Source of the DNA: Oreocharis arfaki
Lineage: Eukaryota > Chordata > Aves > Passeriformes > Paramythiidae
Reading direction: 5' to 3'
Assembly: GCA_013398015.1 (NCBI GenBank)
Contig: VZRR01014210.1
Span: 434,001 to 498,000 of the forward strand
DNA: 64,000 nucleotides
The notes beneath the pieces are model-generated. The model searched no databases and was not told the origin of the DNA. It worked only from the letters and a program-made list of their open reading frames with translations. A program made the position numbers and the translations under genes. Shown here one piece after another: positions 22,401-35,626 of this stretch (positions within the stretch are counted from its first letter, which is position 1; each line of letters begins with the position of its first letter).

Positions 22401-25400
22401 CCATTGTTACTGTCAGTAAAAAAGCTGTCTGTTTCTCTGTGCAAAAAAGTCTTTTTTCCAGGAGAACTATTTTCTGTGACTCCTGAGGTTTATTTAGAGT
22501 AATTCTAATAAACATCCAATTGATTTTGAGTTGTAATACATGTAATGTGTGGTTTTCCACTAATATTTTTAGTATGTCAGGAAACCAGAATGTTCTTTCT
22601 GGTTCATTCTAATTTGCTTTCTTCTAGAAAGAAAGCTGAATACATTTAGGCTGCAGAGTCAAAAACCATAAAAAATATAATCATTTGCAGAAATTACCTC
22701 TGTAAACCTGCATGCAAACAAGAACCAAATGCCTTTATCTGTGGTTGATGAAGGGACATAAGTAGCTACCATCAGTGGTGTCCAGGCTGCTGAAATGGGG
22801 AGAACACGTTCACAAGAGGGATGGGGCCGGCACACAACCATATTTATTTACTAAATAAACTTGCATAGAAAGGGAAAAGGATGGAAAAATATTAAGAGGT
22901 CCACATTCAATTACATATTATTTCTAAACAGCACTTGATGACCTGTCAATGTTATTTTTAATAGGTCGGCTTATGACTTATTATGAGTATGAGGATATTC
23001 CTTCTGCACATTTTTTTACTAATACTGCTTAATGGTCAGCCAAATATATTTTCTAGTGAGTTGTGTGGATGGGAGTGAAAAATGTATATTAAAATAGTCC
23101 AAAATTTTATAATGAAAACAAAATATTTTTCACTATGTAGTAGTATGAAAAAGTTATAATTTGTCAAGAGATAATGTTAATTTCAGTGTAAATTTTAATG
23201 AAAATCTTCTAGTCAAATTACTCTCTGGAGTCTAGGACTCAGGATTTTTATTCTTCATACTACACATTTAGAAATATCAGATCTCTGATGCCTGACACCC
23301 TGAGATAGGATTTCACTTAGTCATTTTCTTTCCTTCTCCACCAGAGAGCCACACCATTACCTCTCTCATTCTGGGCCAGACACAACCAGCTGGCCATATC
23401 TTGGTGACAGACTTTTCTTCCCTTGGGAAGACTTTCACATGCCAGAAGAGAACTGGTCACCATTATGCCAAGGGTTTTTATCTTGTAACAGGGAAACTTC
23501 CAGCAACTTGAGTGGAAAGGTTAGTGCTAGGGCATTGTGGTAAATCCAAGAAATTTTATTTTTGGTCAAAATATCTAAGGATAACATTGTTTCTTAGCCT
23601 GTGAGTCTTTAGCACAGAAATCTGGGATGAATTATTCTCTTCTGCCTGTATTCTTTTTTTGTTGACAGCTGAAGTTTACTAGAAGGCTTTTACTTGAGGA
23701 GTAAAAGAGCATAATGTTAAATCTACATACTAGAAATTTAGTTTTGATGCTATCCAATACATTGGAACAGTCTGTTACTCCTTTCTCAGCCAGGAAAAAT
23801 CTATTCACTTGTGCATTTTCAGCAGTAACATGTTTTGAAGGAAAGATGCTATTGTTTGGTGCCTTATATCATAACAAACCTTAACTCTTTTATATATGTT
23901 CCACACTGTACTTTTACAGGTATTAGTTTCATTGGTAGTTCACCCAAAGTTTTACAGCAACATCTCCAAATTGTATAAAAACCTCCTATATGAATAAAGC
24001 TCAAAAGTTCACAGCAATCAAGGCTGGTGTAAAATATTTCTTAGAGAACTATATTAAAGTAAAATAAATTTTAAAAAACCCTTCCACTAAACCAAACCAA
24101 AACAAAAAGCCCCCACCAGTCAGTCAAACTTCATCCAGTTGTAGTTTTCAACACAATTAAGAAATTGCTGTGAGGAGAAGAACAGTCCGGGAATTAACAT
24201 GCAGATAAGATATGGAGCTTTCTGCATTGTCTGATTGTATCCACAGTCATTGCAATGAGAAGGAACCCTCTGAATTAAAAGAGTCTAGGCTAGTGTGGAC
24301 ATCCTCATATTTTCTGTACTCACATAACAATTTATAATAAAATAACTGGTGTAAGGATGAATTCTGAGTGTGTTAAAGCTGAGTGCATTAAAGATAGCCA
24401 AAAATGTCTAATAACAGGAGATATTCCGACTTACCTTTGGACTTTGCAAAGTATAAAATACAGACAACGGCTACAGATAGAAACCCTTTATCCCCCACCA
24501 AATAATTGTTCTTTGCCTTCTTACAATATTGTCCAGGACTTTGACCACAAATACTTAAATTTTGTAGGAAATCAAACCCTGCCTTCCTAAAAAATTTAAA
24601 GTGGAGAATTTTAAACTACTGCTTCATAATTTTCATGATTTCACATTTCAGAGTAGGATTAAAGGTGACAAAATTCATGCAGAATTTAAGAAGAATTGGG
24701 AAATTAATTTTAATCCAAATGAGAAGGTTGGTGTCTTCCACCGCTGCGTGTCAAAGCAGCTCATCAGCTCCAAGGCACTATAATTGTAATGATCAACAAA
24801 CTGAAGCTCTTCAGTGTGGTCATTCCTTAGGAAAAGAAGGGAGCTTGTTTTCTCTCCTAGCACATCAAATATTTTATCAGCCACTCCAACACGAGGCACT
24901 GTGGATTATATTGTCCCTCACAGTCTGCTGTTCTGCAGAGGGGCCATGGCTCTGGGTCACAGCAGGGCCTTACAGCAAGCCTCTGCATCCCATCCCATCC
25001 ATTCACCTCCCTTTTCCTCCTTTGGGCTGAAATCACTCATTCTAGGTAACACCAAAGCTCGTGATGAATGCAGTTGAGCCAATCTTATTCTTTGTTCTAA
25101 TGCTCTGAAAAAAAATCAAACCTTTCAATTTTTCTGAGGGAGAATGCATCATTAATATCATGATGGTGAAGTACACAATAAGCATATTTAGAGGTTCTCC
25201 ACTCACAGCAGCATTTCAGATGTCCAATATTTCAACTCCTTTGGATAAACAAACATGGTAAAATAGAATACTTATATAATGAAATGTCATTTATCATTCA
25301 GTATTACAGATGATAGAGAAAACGCCAAGTACAGAAATCTGTGTACTGAAACCAACATTCATCTTCAAAAAATCAATGTGCTAAGTAATAATAGCTAACC

Positions 25401-28400
25401 TGAAAGAAAATATATTTGCAGAAGCTCAGCTATGCATGAAGAAAATGGATGCGACTGAAGAAAAAATGCTCAACAAGAAATAATACAGCAATTTTTTATC
25501 TGCTTAAGATTGATCTACAGAAAATTTTAGCACTTTTTTTTCCCAAATCATATAAGTTATGCAAAATTCGCACAAGATGTGTTTTACATCCCAAAGGATC
25601 TTCATTTTAGAAGCTCAAAAGTTCACTTTTCTGTTAAAAGAAGCCTATAAGGATCCCATGAGGATGTAAACAAAGAGAATCCCTCAAATTAGGTAGTACA
25701 CCAAAATAAAAAAGAGAATGGTTAAAGCAGTCACATAGTACATCTGTTGGGGTAGGCTAAGTTAAATAAGACCTTGCCCAGCAGTATTTTATTATTCAGT
25801 ATTCAGGTTTTAACAGGCAATAAAAAGAAAAGGAGGCAAACCCTTCACAGTTTTAAATGTTACAAACCCTTCATTCATATTTGCATCTAAAGTGAAACAG
25901 AATATGGTAGAATATTTTAATTAACATGAGTTAGGGTATTTACTCCAACAACCTTAGAAGAGCTCCATTGCTCAAGGCAGTGCTCTGAACTAATGCTTCT
26001 GTGCAAAGGGAGACTGAATGCCTTGTAGTATTCCCACAGTTATCAAAATCCCTGAAAACTGAAAAGAAAAACCACTCTTCACTCATGAAAAAGTCCAGAA
26101 GTAGATAACCCATATTTGGGTGAAGCTGGGTTCAAGGAAACTCCCATAATTAAAGTATTACAATACCAAAGCACTGAGCCAGAAGAATTATCCAGGACGT
26201 CCCAGTATTGTTTTGCAGAATACATAAATTAATTCATATTATAAGGACCTGTCACTTAGCAGTGTTTTGTCCATGGGGAAGACTGCATCATACATCAGAG
26301 ATGTCATACATGGAGAGACCTCAACTCACTGCACAGGAACAGCTATAATGAACTTGAATTCATGCAGATCTATACGTACCAGACTTGAAACAATATGCTT
26401 AATTTGGCCATCCCAGTGGGGAAGTAAAATACACAGCAGAATGTCTGTTTTATTTGTAAGCTTCATTCCTAGCCTGACTTCATGGTTTGACTGTTAAAAT
26501 TCTGGGGAAACATAGTTGTTACCAACACATGGACCAGTGCAAAGTCCTCAACACAATGAACATAATGATTTTGTCAGTATCTCAGACATTCATGGTGATG
26601 AAGATAAAACCAGAAAACCAAAATTGTGTTTGAGACAAAAACAATTTGAGGCATTATACCACAGTGGTATTTTGCAGTATCTGGCATGTGTTTAGAGCTC
26701 AGTGCAGCATGTAGAAGTGTCTGGTGGACTATTGAGACCCTTTGCTGTAAAACCTCTTACCTTGAAAAGCACACAGCAGCCTCATTATAGAGGAGCTTTG
26801 AGATGAATTATAGCTGAATCTAATAAGAGATATAAACAATTATTAAAATGTCTTTCCAATTTATTTACTGTATAACTGAATATTGCTGCTTCTGGATTAG
26901 GAGCCATGAGCTATGGATCTCAAGGGCTGTTGCTATTAAATGGTTTATAAAATGGGATACTTTTTTTACCATCTTAAATTATTTACATCTAACAAGCTCA
27001 GGAAGAAGTCCTTTCCCACATAGAACAGAGCTTCAAATTCACTGAAATTAATAGACAATGCTTTTCTGATCAAAAGTTTGCATCCCACAGTTATATGAAT
27101 AACAACTCTGCTCCTAAATTGTTTTAATTACAAATCCAGTCAAGAATGCCTCTCATTCTCTCCTAATGTAGTTCAGGTTACAGAAAATAAGAATATAAAA
27201 AAATATTTTCTTTAGCCTCCAAGACATTTTCAAAAGCAAGATGTTCCTTTTTACTTCATTCCAATCATTGTATTGTTCCTTCCATACAGCAATGCATAAC
27301 TTCCTTAAATAAAGAGGTTTTCTCTGTCGATATCCAAGATGCAGGCTGCTTTCTAGTTTCATTTTATGACAAATTATCTTTTCATCCCCAGCATGGGTTT
27401 CAGTGTCTGTCCACAAAAGTGACCATAACTTCTCTATGCAAAGTCAGAAATAACTGATATCTAAATGCAAGCCACTGAGAATTACCACATCTTAAGAGAA
27501 ATCAACGATCAATGAGCTTCAAAAATGCAGCCTAAGCACCATGTCAATGATGATTCTCTCTGTGAAAATAACACTATTTGTAACACTTTCAGTTAGCAAG
27601 TTTGAAATTGGAGGCAGTCTTGAAAGAATAAATCCACAGTGCTGTATATAGAAGTACTTCATTCTAGGAAATGGACTTTAATTAGAACATCACTGATGTC
27701 AAATTTCTAATAAAATGTTTGAAGAAAAATGGAGATAGCAGAACCTTGGGAGCTCTGCTAATGTAGAAACAGCTGTTAATTGCTGGGGATTTACATTTTT
27801 ACATTAGCACAGAATCTGAGGCACAGAACTGATAAAGAGACACAGAGGCTTTGTATTCATCTAAGCTCTTTTCAGATTGCCAATAAACGGCGTGTTCAGC
27901 TGGAGTGCAGCACCCACAAGCTCACAGAGTGCTCAGCACTACCTCCTTTGCTGATGCAGCCTGTGGGGATTAACTCCCACCTATGCTCCTAGTCATGTTC
28001 TTTTAATACCTGCACAGATTACCACAGACTGGCTGCATTTAGAATAAACCCAGTTTTACTCAGTCTTTCCTGAGGAGGCTGAAAGACAGAGAAGGATTGC
28101 CATTTTGATGGCTTCATTGCCTGCTTCCATGCATCTCTCCCACCACCACTGAAGCACAACATAACTATTATCGGAAGCATAATATTCTGCTGAGACCCAC
28201 ATGCGTTTTCAATAAGAAATTTGACAACAGATGTCTTTAGTGAATGACCCGAATTTCTCTCTGGGGACTCAAAAGACCAGACCATTAAAAAGGCGGTAAA
28301 TTTAGAGCTACAGATAGTTAGGCATGGAAAAACTTGGGAAAAATGAATTCAAATTACTTTTGTCTCTCCTGAAGCTTTCAGGTGCAGTTGGCCAATGAAA

Positions 28401-28851
28401 GCAATATGGAAAACTCAGCTAATAATCCAGACAAAAAAGCAACAATCAAACCCCTAAAGAATTCCCCCTTTGAAAGAAAAAAAAAAAAAAGCCAAAAACC
28501 CCCCAGAAATACCAAACATATATTGTTCTTGACTACTCAAAATCAAAAAGTGATCTTAAGAAGGATGCATTTTCATGAATTGCATAGTTTAAAGCTTCTG
28601 TAATTTAAAACATCTCTATGTACTTTCAAAGTTATTAAACAAAATCACAGACTTAGAAATTGTCATTTGGGAGCTGTGGAGTGGAAAGAATCCAATGAGA
28701 GAAAGAGGCAGACACAACATGAACAAATGAAATCTATTCTGCACAGTCTTGCACCTCAATAGCAGGGAATGGCTGTGAAAAAACCCAGAGGGAAGCAGTG
28801 ATATATATGTGGATATGTATTTGTGCAAATGTATTTCAGCAGATAATCATT
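19486..28851. other. Long intron segment without recognised features
   Basis: AT-rich throughout. Open frames here (for example 24357-24590 and 26267-26497) lack paired splice sites and protein-like composition. No transposon was recognised by eye. Confidence 0.45.
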
Positions 28852-29340
28852 GAATCATAGAATGTCCTGAGTTGGAAGGAACCCAAAAGAATCATCAAAG
28901 TCCATCTCCTGGCCCTGCACAGTTCCATCCCCAAGAGTCACACCATGTGCCTGAGAGCATTGTCCAAATGCTTCTTGAACTCTCTCAGGCTTGGTGCTTT
29001 GACCAGTTCCCCGGGGATACTGTTCCAATGCTCAGCCACACTTTGGGTGAAGAACCTTTTTGTAGTATTCAACTGGAACCTCCCCTGAAAAGCTTTAATG
29101 CCTTTTCTTTGAGTCTTGTCAGTGGTCACAAGAGACAAGAGATTGGCATCAGCTTCTCCACTTCACCTCATGAGGAAGCTGTAGATTGTGATGAGGTCTG
29201 CCCTCGTTCTTACCTTCTTCAGGCTGAACAAGCCAGGAGATCTGCTCTTTATATGGCTTCACCATTTTTGTGGTCCTTCTTTGTATCATCTCTAAGAGCT
29301 TTATGATCTTACTTTGTGGCACCCAAGACTGCACTCAGTA
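28852..29340 (-). mobile_element. CR1 LINE, 5'-truncated
   Basis: The plus strand begins GAATCATAGAATGTCCTGAG, the reverse complement of the CR1 3' terminus, so the element points left. From its 3' end it contains a short 3' UTR, the C-terminal part of ORF2 (28938-29138) and a further decayed ORF2 block (29149-29334) that is in another frame. It ends without a 5' region, as expected for incomplete reverse transcription. Confidence 0.85.
28938..29138 (-). pseudogene. CR1 ORF2 C-terminal remnant
   Basis: The minus-strand frame contains RFFTQSVAEHWNSIPGELVK and APSLREFKKHLDNAL, the characteristic end of the CR1 reverse-transcriptase ORF (known family pattern: RKRFFT...HWN.LP...APS...FK..LD). 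The upstream part of the ORF is shifted to another frame, and no catalytic reverse-transcriptase block is present, so it is non-functional. Confidence 0.8.
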
Positions 29341-32300
29341 GGTGCATAGGTGCATAAATGTCTCTCATTTCTGGGTAGGATACCAGGGCATTGGGGCAAC
29401 AGTGTCAAGGGAAATGAGCTCCACGCTAATGGACAAACTGACACAGCTCAGAGACGTAAGGTGGTGAGCTCAGAGAGGAGGATGTGGAGGCTATTCCTGA
29501 GCAGCTCTGTCCTGTCATATGACACTCTCTGCAGGCACAGCTTCACACCAGAAGTGGGCTCCTTTCACTAGCATTTATACCAGCCACCTCTCTTGCCCAT
29601 TTCATCCTGCTCCAGCCATCATCAGGCTCCAGCTGTCACTTTTGCAGGGAAAATGCAGTGAATGTCTGTGAGAAATAGAAACACAGAGTCCAAGAAACAG
29701 ACTTGTAGTGTACTAATTGGTCTTAGGTTGGCTCTGTTTAGGAGGAGATTCTTAGAGGTACTGAGGGCTTGAATGGACAAGGTTCTGAACAACTGAAGTC
29801 TGTCTGCCCCTGCTTGGGGCTGGGTTTAAACAGGTGGTTGAAATCTTGGACTGTGTCTCAGTGGTACCACAGGGAGGTTCATCCTGCATATCACCCACCA
29901 CCCTACACCTCCTTACTCATTAAGGACAGTAATAACACCAGGGGTCAAAGCACTGGATTTGTACCTGCTGAAAAAACAACCAGCAGAACAAACAAAACCC
30001 CCAAACAATTCCTGTCTTTCAGGAATTTTTTACAGTCATTGATAGCAATTGTTTTACTATTTTTTACAACATTCAGGATGTTTACATTTACGGAGAGGAA
30101 AACTGAAGTGCTGGGAGAGGAAGAGCAATTGCTTAACCCACATTTTTCTTTAGCCTAGAACTGCATGAGAACAGTTTTATATAAGGAAGATACAGTGGGG
30201 CTGGAAGTTTTCTTATCTGATGAGGTAATTTTTCACTTTCGTTGGCTAGGGAAAATCTGCTATTTTGAATAGCAAAGCATTCACTTCTGTGTTCAAATAT
30301 CTTTAAGGGATTAATAGTAAAACATCTTCAGTTCATCCAGGAAAGGACTATATGTAATATATAATCATATAGCAAAGGACTATAGTACCAAGCTGAATGT
30401 GTTTGAGAGTGTCCAGACACTCCACTCTGTTCTAAATAACAATCAAACATTTTTAACATGTTCTGCTAATTTAGAATCAAATAATTAAAATTTACGCATT
30501 AAAGTGTGAGAAACACTTCTGAGATGAAGTTCATTTTATTAAGCTATTTTAAATACTAAAGTTTATTACAACATAGAGTTTGTGATTCTTTCGTTGAATT
30601 TCTGGCACTAAAAGCTTGGTAATTTGAGTATCTAAATGATCTGGAAGGGGATAAGTGGAGTTATATGTATTTTTAAATGAAAGCAATCAGTTATATCACA
30701 CATCTATGGGATGGTTTTGGCATTATCTCAGGCCCAACATAAAGAGACTCATTTAGGGATTCTGTCCCAGAAGAGGCCAGGACTAAACTGGGGTTCATTA
30801 AGCTATACTTCCATCTCTGGCAGTGCTTGTTGCAGGGGCACAGGGAATGGGGACGGCTTTAGCCCTGATGCACAATTCCTGAGTTATTCCTGGCTGATAT
30901 CTGTGCCCACAGGAATCCTTTCCCCCTGGCTGTTCCATGTAAGTGGTTGGCTGCCTTTGCCTCAGGAACATAATCCTTGATGTATATGACCTAGCCAGGG
31001 GAGCAAAACCTTTGCAGTTAGTCACAAGACTCAGCAAGGGCAGAGGAGTTGTTTTAATCCTTAAAATCATTAAAAATAAAGTGGAATCACTTTCAAACCA
31101 CATGTAAATACAGACCATGTTCTTTTTATCATGCATTATCTGCAAAGTCAATACCTGAACAAAACTGTAAGGACGTATTTTCATGCGTCCTTTTATTAAG
31201 TAAATGAGAAAGAGCTTTCTTGCTCTGAGGATTCTTCGCTGAATGTATTATTAGGTATTACATAAATACTGAGATTAACCCCTCTGTACTTTGTTTATCC
31301 AGTATTAAAAACTACTGCATTGACAGATATGGTGATCGTGCTGTAATGAACTGGAAAGATAAAAGCCAACTCAACTATGTTTGCTATGCAAGAGCAGTCA
31401 ACAGTCAAGTTAATAACATTTTTTTACAATTAACCTTTTTAGGTGTGAACTAAAAGTAGCTAGAGGAGGATGGTTTTTCTTTTCTATGCAGGTTTACGTT
31501 TGATAAGAAAACATTTACAGATTTAATGGTTACTGAGAAAGAAGTAATCTAAGTACCAAAATCTGAGGTTCTAAAAGAGCTCAATCTTTTAAGAGAGCTT
31601 TTCTGCATTAAGGACTGAAGGATTTGGTTCTGTGCTTTTAAATGAACACACTAATAAATAGTTTTGAAGATGCAAAGTCAAGAAAATAGTAAATAAAGGT
31701 CTTTGAAGGATTAACTGTAGAAAAATTCAACTAATCACTGCTTATGAAGGGGTGACCTTCAACACAAATAGAGCTATTTTGTCAAACCAAAGTTGATTTG
31801 ATGGCAACAGAACTAACAGGGAATAAAATCACAAATTGTGTGCAGTCAAAATGCTTTGTGCAAGGTTATAAAAACATTCAGTACATCTATCAGTGGTAGG
31901 GCACTCACATATTTCAGGTCTATGATTGTGAAGAGAGTGACATAACAGACTCATAAAGGCTGAGGCCAAAAGGATCCTTAGATCATTTATCTGGCCAACA
32001 TCATAAGACTTTGCATCTTCCCTATGCAGGAGCACACTGAGCCCAACAGATCCTCTGGGCTAGACCATGGCTTTGATATAAACTCTAGAAAATGCATATT
32101 CTTGCATATTCTGTGGAATAAGGTTATAGATGCAGAAAATAATCAAGCCATCTGCATTTCCACGTGGGTTGTGGGCCACTGCAAGGCAGCGGTTCGGCTC
32201 TTCCCTGTACTGAGGAGGCAGGATGCGAAGGCTTTCTACCCTCCCCTCTACCCAAGAGCCCAGCTAGCTTCACTGCTAAACAAGATCTTGGCATATGCAG

Positions 32301-32754
32301 TGGTTAGTCCTAAAGGGTGAAGAGAGCCCCTTGCAGCCTCAGCCATGGACCTTAGCCATGAGAAAGAGAAATTATTGGCCTGGCCTTGTCACTTCTCTTC
32401 AGATTTTTCCTCAGTCTTTCTGTGTTCTGTAATGGGCATGAAACCTTCCATCCCTGCTGTGGGAGAGAGGGATAAGTGAAATTCTGTTGACCTGTACTGA
32501 AGAGAACCTTTGGGAAGGCTCCAGCATCTGACTGGCCTGTGCATTGAGAACTGCCTGGTGAATTGAGAAAAGAAAGGATGGTGCAACACAAATACAAAGA
32601 GAAGTCCATGGGCAATCAAAAATTACTACAGGGCCTGGGAAAATTTGTAGATGGATCAGGAGCACAAGTAGTGATTTCCTTGATTATTTTGATAATAAAA
32701 AATTATATTGACAGGAATAGGCAGATCCATCAGGTCAATGCATGGCTCTGATGT
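29341..32754. other. Intron segment
   Basis: Mixed composition; 29340-29990 and 30700-31010 are less AT-rich and could be old unrecognised repeats. No splice-bounded exon was found. Confidence 0.4.
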
Positions 32755-34000
32755 GGGTGCCAGCAGAAAAAATTGTTTTGTCAGCCACGGGAGGTCTACT
32801 GACACCTGACAGGACGCACTAACTCAGAGGGGCACAAGAGGTAGCAGGATTTGTTTACAGAGCTTTAAACTGGCTTGGAAGGGGGGAAGGACCAACCCAA
32901 GCTCACCAGTGAGGAGTGATGGGACAGTGTGACAAAACTGGAGGAAATGAACCCTAACTGGATCCCTCAGTCTGCCTCAGAGGTGCTGACTACGATGTAC
33001 CACACCTGACATATTTCTACATTAATGCACCCGGCATGAGGAACAAATGCAGCAAGCTCAAGGCTTTGTCCTAGTCCCAGAGATGTGATGTCATTGGCAT
33101 AAGTGAAACCTGGTGGGATGAGTTCTGTGACTGGAGTGCCCTGTTGGATGGTTACAGGCTCTTTGGGAGGGACAGGCAGGGCAGAAGAGGCAGAGAGGTG
33201 GCACTGTGTGTAACAGAAGGGTTAGAACATATGGGGCCCACAGCTGGCAATGGCACAGTTGAGAGCCTTTGGGTAAGGATGAAGGGGCAAACAAATAATG
33301 CAAATGTCATCATGGGAGTCTATAACAGACCATCAAGCCAGGGCGATGATGCCAATGAATTATTCTTTGAGGAACTAAGGGATGCTTCCAAGCCAACTGC
33401 CTTTGCCCTTCTGGGCGAATTCAACTTCACAGAAATAACTGGAAACATCACAGAGGTGTTGCAATCCAGGCCAGAAGATACCTAAAAAACCTGGATGACA
33501 ACTTTATGGAACAGGTCCTAAGGGACACAACTCAGAAAGATGCCCTCCTTAATCTACTGCTTGTCAACAGAGAGGACTTTGTGAGCAGAGATTGGCAGCT
33601 GTCTTGGCCACAATGACCACAAAGTGATCGAGTTTAAACTGTTGACAGGAGGAAAAGTGCCATCAAAACCTGAGCTCTGACATGAGGAGAACTGATTTCA
33701 GGCTGCTCAGGGAATGAGTAAAGAAGGACCATTCGGAAAAATGTTTCTGCAGGTCCTGGGGTGCTTCAACCATATGAAGTTCAACAGGGAAAAGTGCCGA
33801 TCCTGCACCTGGGATGGGGCAACCCTAGATATACAGACAGACTGGGGAATGAGATGCTGGAAAGCAGTGCCATGGTAAGGGACATGGGAGGTCGTGGTCA
33901 TCAGAAAGTTGAATATGAGTCAGCAGTGCCCTGGCAGCCCAGGAATTTGACTTGATGATCCTTGTGGGTCCCCTCCAACTCAGCATGTTCTGTGATTCTG
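32755..34000 (+). mobile_element. CR1 LINE with large internal deletion
   Basis: Reads rightward: a block before ORF2 (TTTACAGAGCTTTAAACTGG, about 32855), the endonuclease domain of ORF2 (about 33000-33640), then a direct jump to the block CATATGAAGTTCAACAGGG (about 33770), and finally the 3' terminus with TCCAACTCAGCATGTTCTGT GATTCTG at about 33975-34000. Most of the reverse-transcriptase region between endonuclease and the post-catalytic block is missing. Sense to the host gene and intronic. Confidence 0.85.
33084..33485 (+). pseudogene. CR1 ORF2 endonuclease-domain remnant
   Basis: The frame encodes VIGISETWWDEFCDWSALLD and onward to YRLFGRDRQGRRG, VESLWVRMKGQ, VYNRP and LLGEFNF. These match the apurinic/apyrimidinic-type endonuclease of CR1 elements in order, including the SETWWD block. 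The aspartate of the usual GDFN block is replaced by glutamate (GEFNF, about 33411-33425), and stops occur before and after, so this copy is dead. Confidence 0.8.
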
Positions 34001-35471
34001 CAAACACCAGAGCCTCTTCTGAACAGAGTTAAGTACCTTACAGCAAATCACTGGGCACTACAGCTGGCTTTCCTTATAAAGACTGTTGGAGATGCTTGGA
34101 GTCTGCAGTCGTCATTTCAGCTATCAGATAACCTGCTTGTACAGTGGTTTTATTCTAGCTGCCTTTTTTTTTCCCAGGATGATTCCTTTTGATTTATTGG
34201 TTTTTTATTGGCAAATGCCTGAATGGTCAGTACACTACTTAAAGGGATGGTGCTTTTAATTAGCAATTTAACTGTAAAGCTGATGAAGCATAAAGAACAC
34301 AAAACCAGTTGAGGAAAAAAAAAGAGTCAGCTGAAAAGGAAACACAGTATATAGGCGACACCTCCTCTCTAAACTGAATTGCAAATGAATTAATTTATCA
34401 GTAATTAAGACCAATTTTCTTCCTTTCCCTACTTCAAAAGGAAGATGAATGAGAGATATTAATATGAGCTTAAGTTCATTTAGACTTTACTGTGGTTTGG
34501 ATCAAACCTGAAGATTTAGTGAGTTAGGAACATGAAAGTGATGAGCAGGAGTAATCTGATTGCAATAGCCAGACTAGAGGATACAGTTCCCTATGGTGAG
34601 CAAAACAACAGAGAAAAAAAATGTTTCTTAGTTGTGACTTGAGTAAATGACAAATTTACTTGAGTAAATTGAGAAATGAGTAAATTTGACACCTCAAATG
34701 ATAATATACCAAGGCTTCCACATGCATTCTCACAAAAAGGAGGAAAACATTAGGAAATCGTATTTGGAATGGGTAATAAATGTCTTACTGGATACCAGAG
34801 CATGAGCATACCAAAGCGTGTTCATCCAAGTGTTCAAGAAATTTGATGATAAAGTGGATTATTAAACATTAAGACTCAAAATAGAAATGAGACACTGTTA
34901 GATCTGCTGGAAAGTAAAGAGGAATTACTCATGCCCAGAGCTCAACTGGTACGGTGGAGTCCATATAATTTTTGTATCTTTGAATGTAACGAGAGGCATG
35001 ATCCTGGAGTGGGAAGAAGAAAACTAACATAGTGACAACCCAAAACCTGCAACCTGTTGACTCATTATATCATGTGAAGTACCAGTTATTTTTGCTCCAC
35101 ATATTACAGTATTAGAGGTAACAGCATATGGGAAAAGACAAAGAAAGTTTAATAGTTTTGACTGGAGATAAAGAAGAAATGGAGCAAGTGATTATGGAGA
35201 TAGCAGTTCTTTTGGGTAAATAAAGGCCTTTTAGGTCAAAATCTGAAATACAGTCTTTCTATACAGAGTTTTTACCAACTCATAATCAAATCTGTCAGTA
35301 TGGTGAGTATTGCTGAAATAATTTCTACCTTTAAATGAGTATTCTACCAGATTTCTGTATTCATTCGGAAGTTCTTTTTTTGACATATTCTCCCATTTAC
35401 CACTGTTACATGTTGTTCCCTATGAACCATCCAGAGATACAACTTTCCTTAATGTTTTTTTTTCTTTCCAG
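34001..35471. other. Intron segment
   Basis: AT-rich. A local repeat of GAGTAAAT-like units lies at about 34638-34690. It ends in a pyrimidine-rich acceptor (TTTTTTTCTTTCCAG) at 35471. Confidence 0.5.
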
Positions 35472-35626
35472 GCAACTCCACGGTGGTAACGCAGAATTGG
35501 TTTATTCAATCCAAATATTACCCATTGATCTGAAACAGATAAAAATGCAACTCATTCAGCTGCTTGTGCTCCCTGAGAAGCTTACTTTACATATCAAGCA
35601 AGTGCATGTCATAGCCAAATTGTGGA
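35472..35626 (+). CDS. Internal exon of the unidentified gene (about 52 residues)
   Basis: The acceptor is very strong (long T/C tract ending TTTCTTTCCAG) and the donor is a perfect GTAAGT at 35627-35632. One leading G completes a codon, then 51 codons run QLHGGNAELVYSIQILPIDL, KQIKMQLIQLLVLPEKLTLH and IKQVHVIAKLW, with one leftover A (phase 1). The composition is typical of a folded mixed alpha/beta segment; beta strand (ELVYSIQIL) followed by an amphipathic helix (DLKQIKMQLIQLL). I do not recognise the domain. The frame reaches TAG just beyond the donor, as expected if the donor is used. This is one of the two best-supported exons. Confidence 0.72.

Noticed and set aside
28382..28603. Lys/Asn/Pro-rich 73-codon frame
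   Set aside because: It comes from an A-rich low-complexity stretch and has no splice signals.
28872..29306. 144-codon plus-strand frame
   Set aside because: It is antisense to the CR1 ORF2 remnant.
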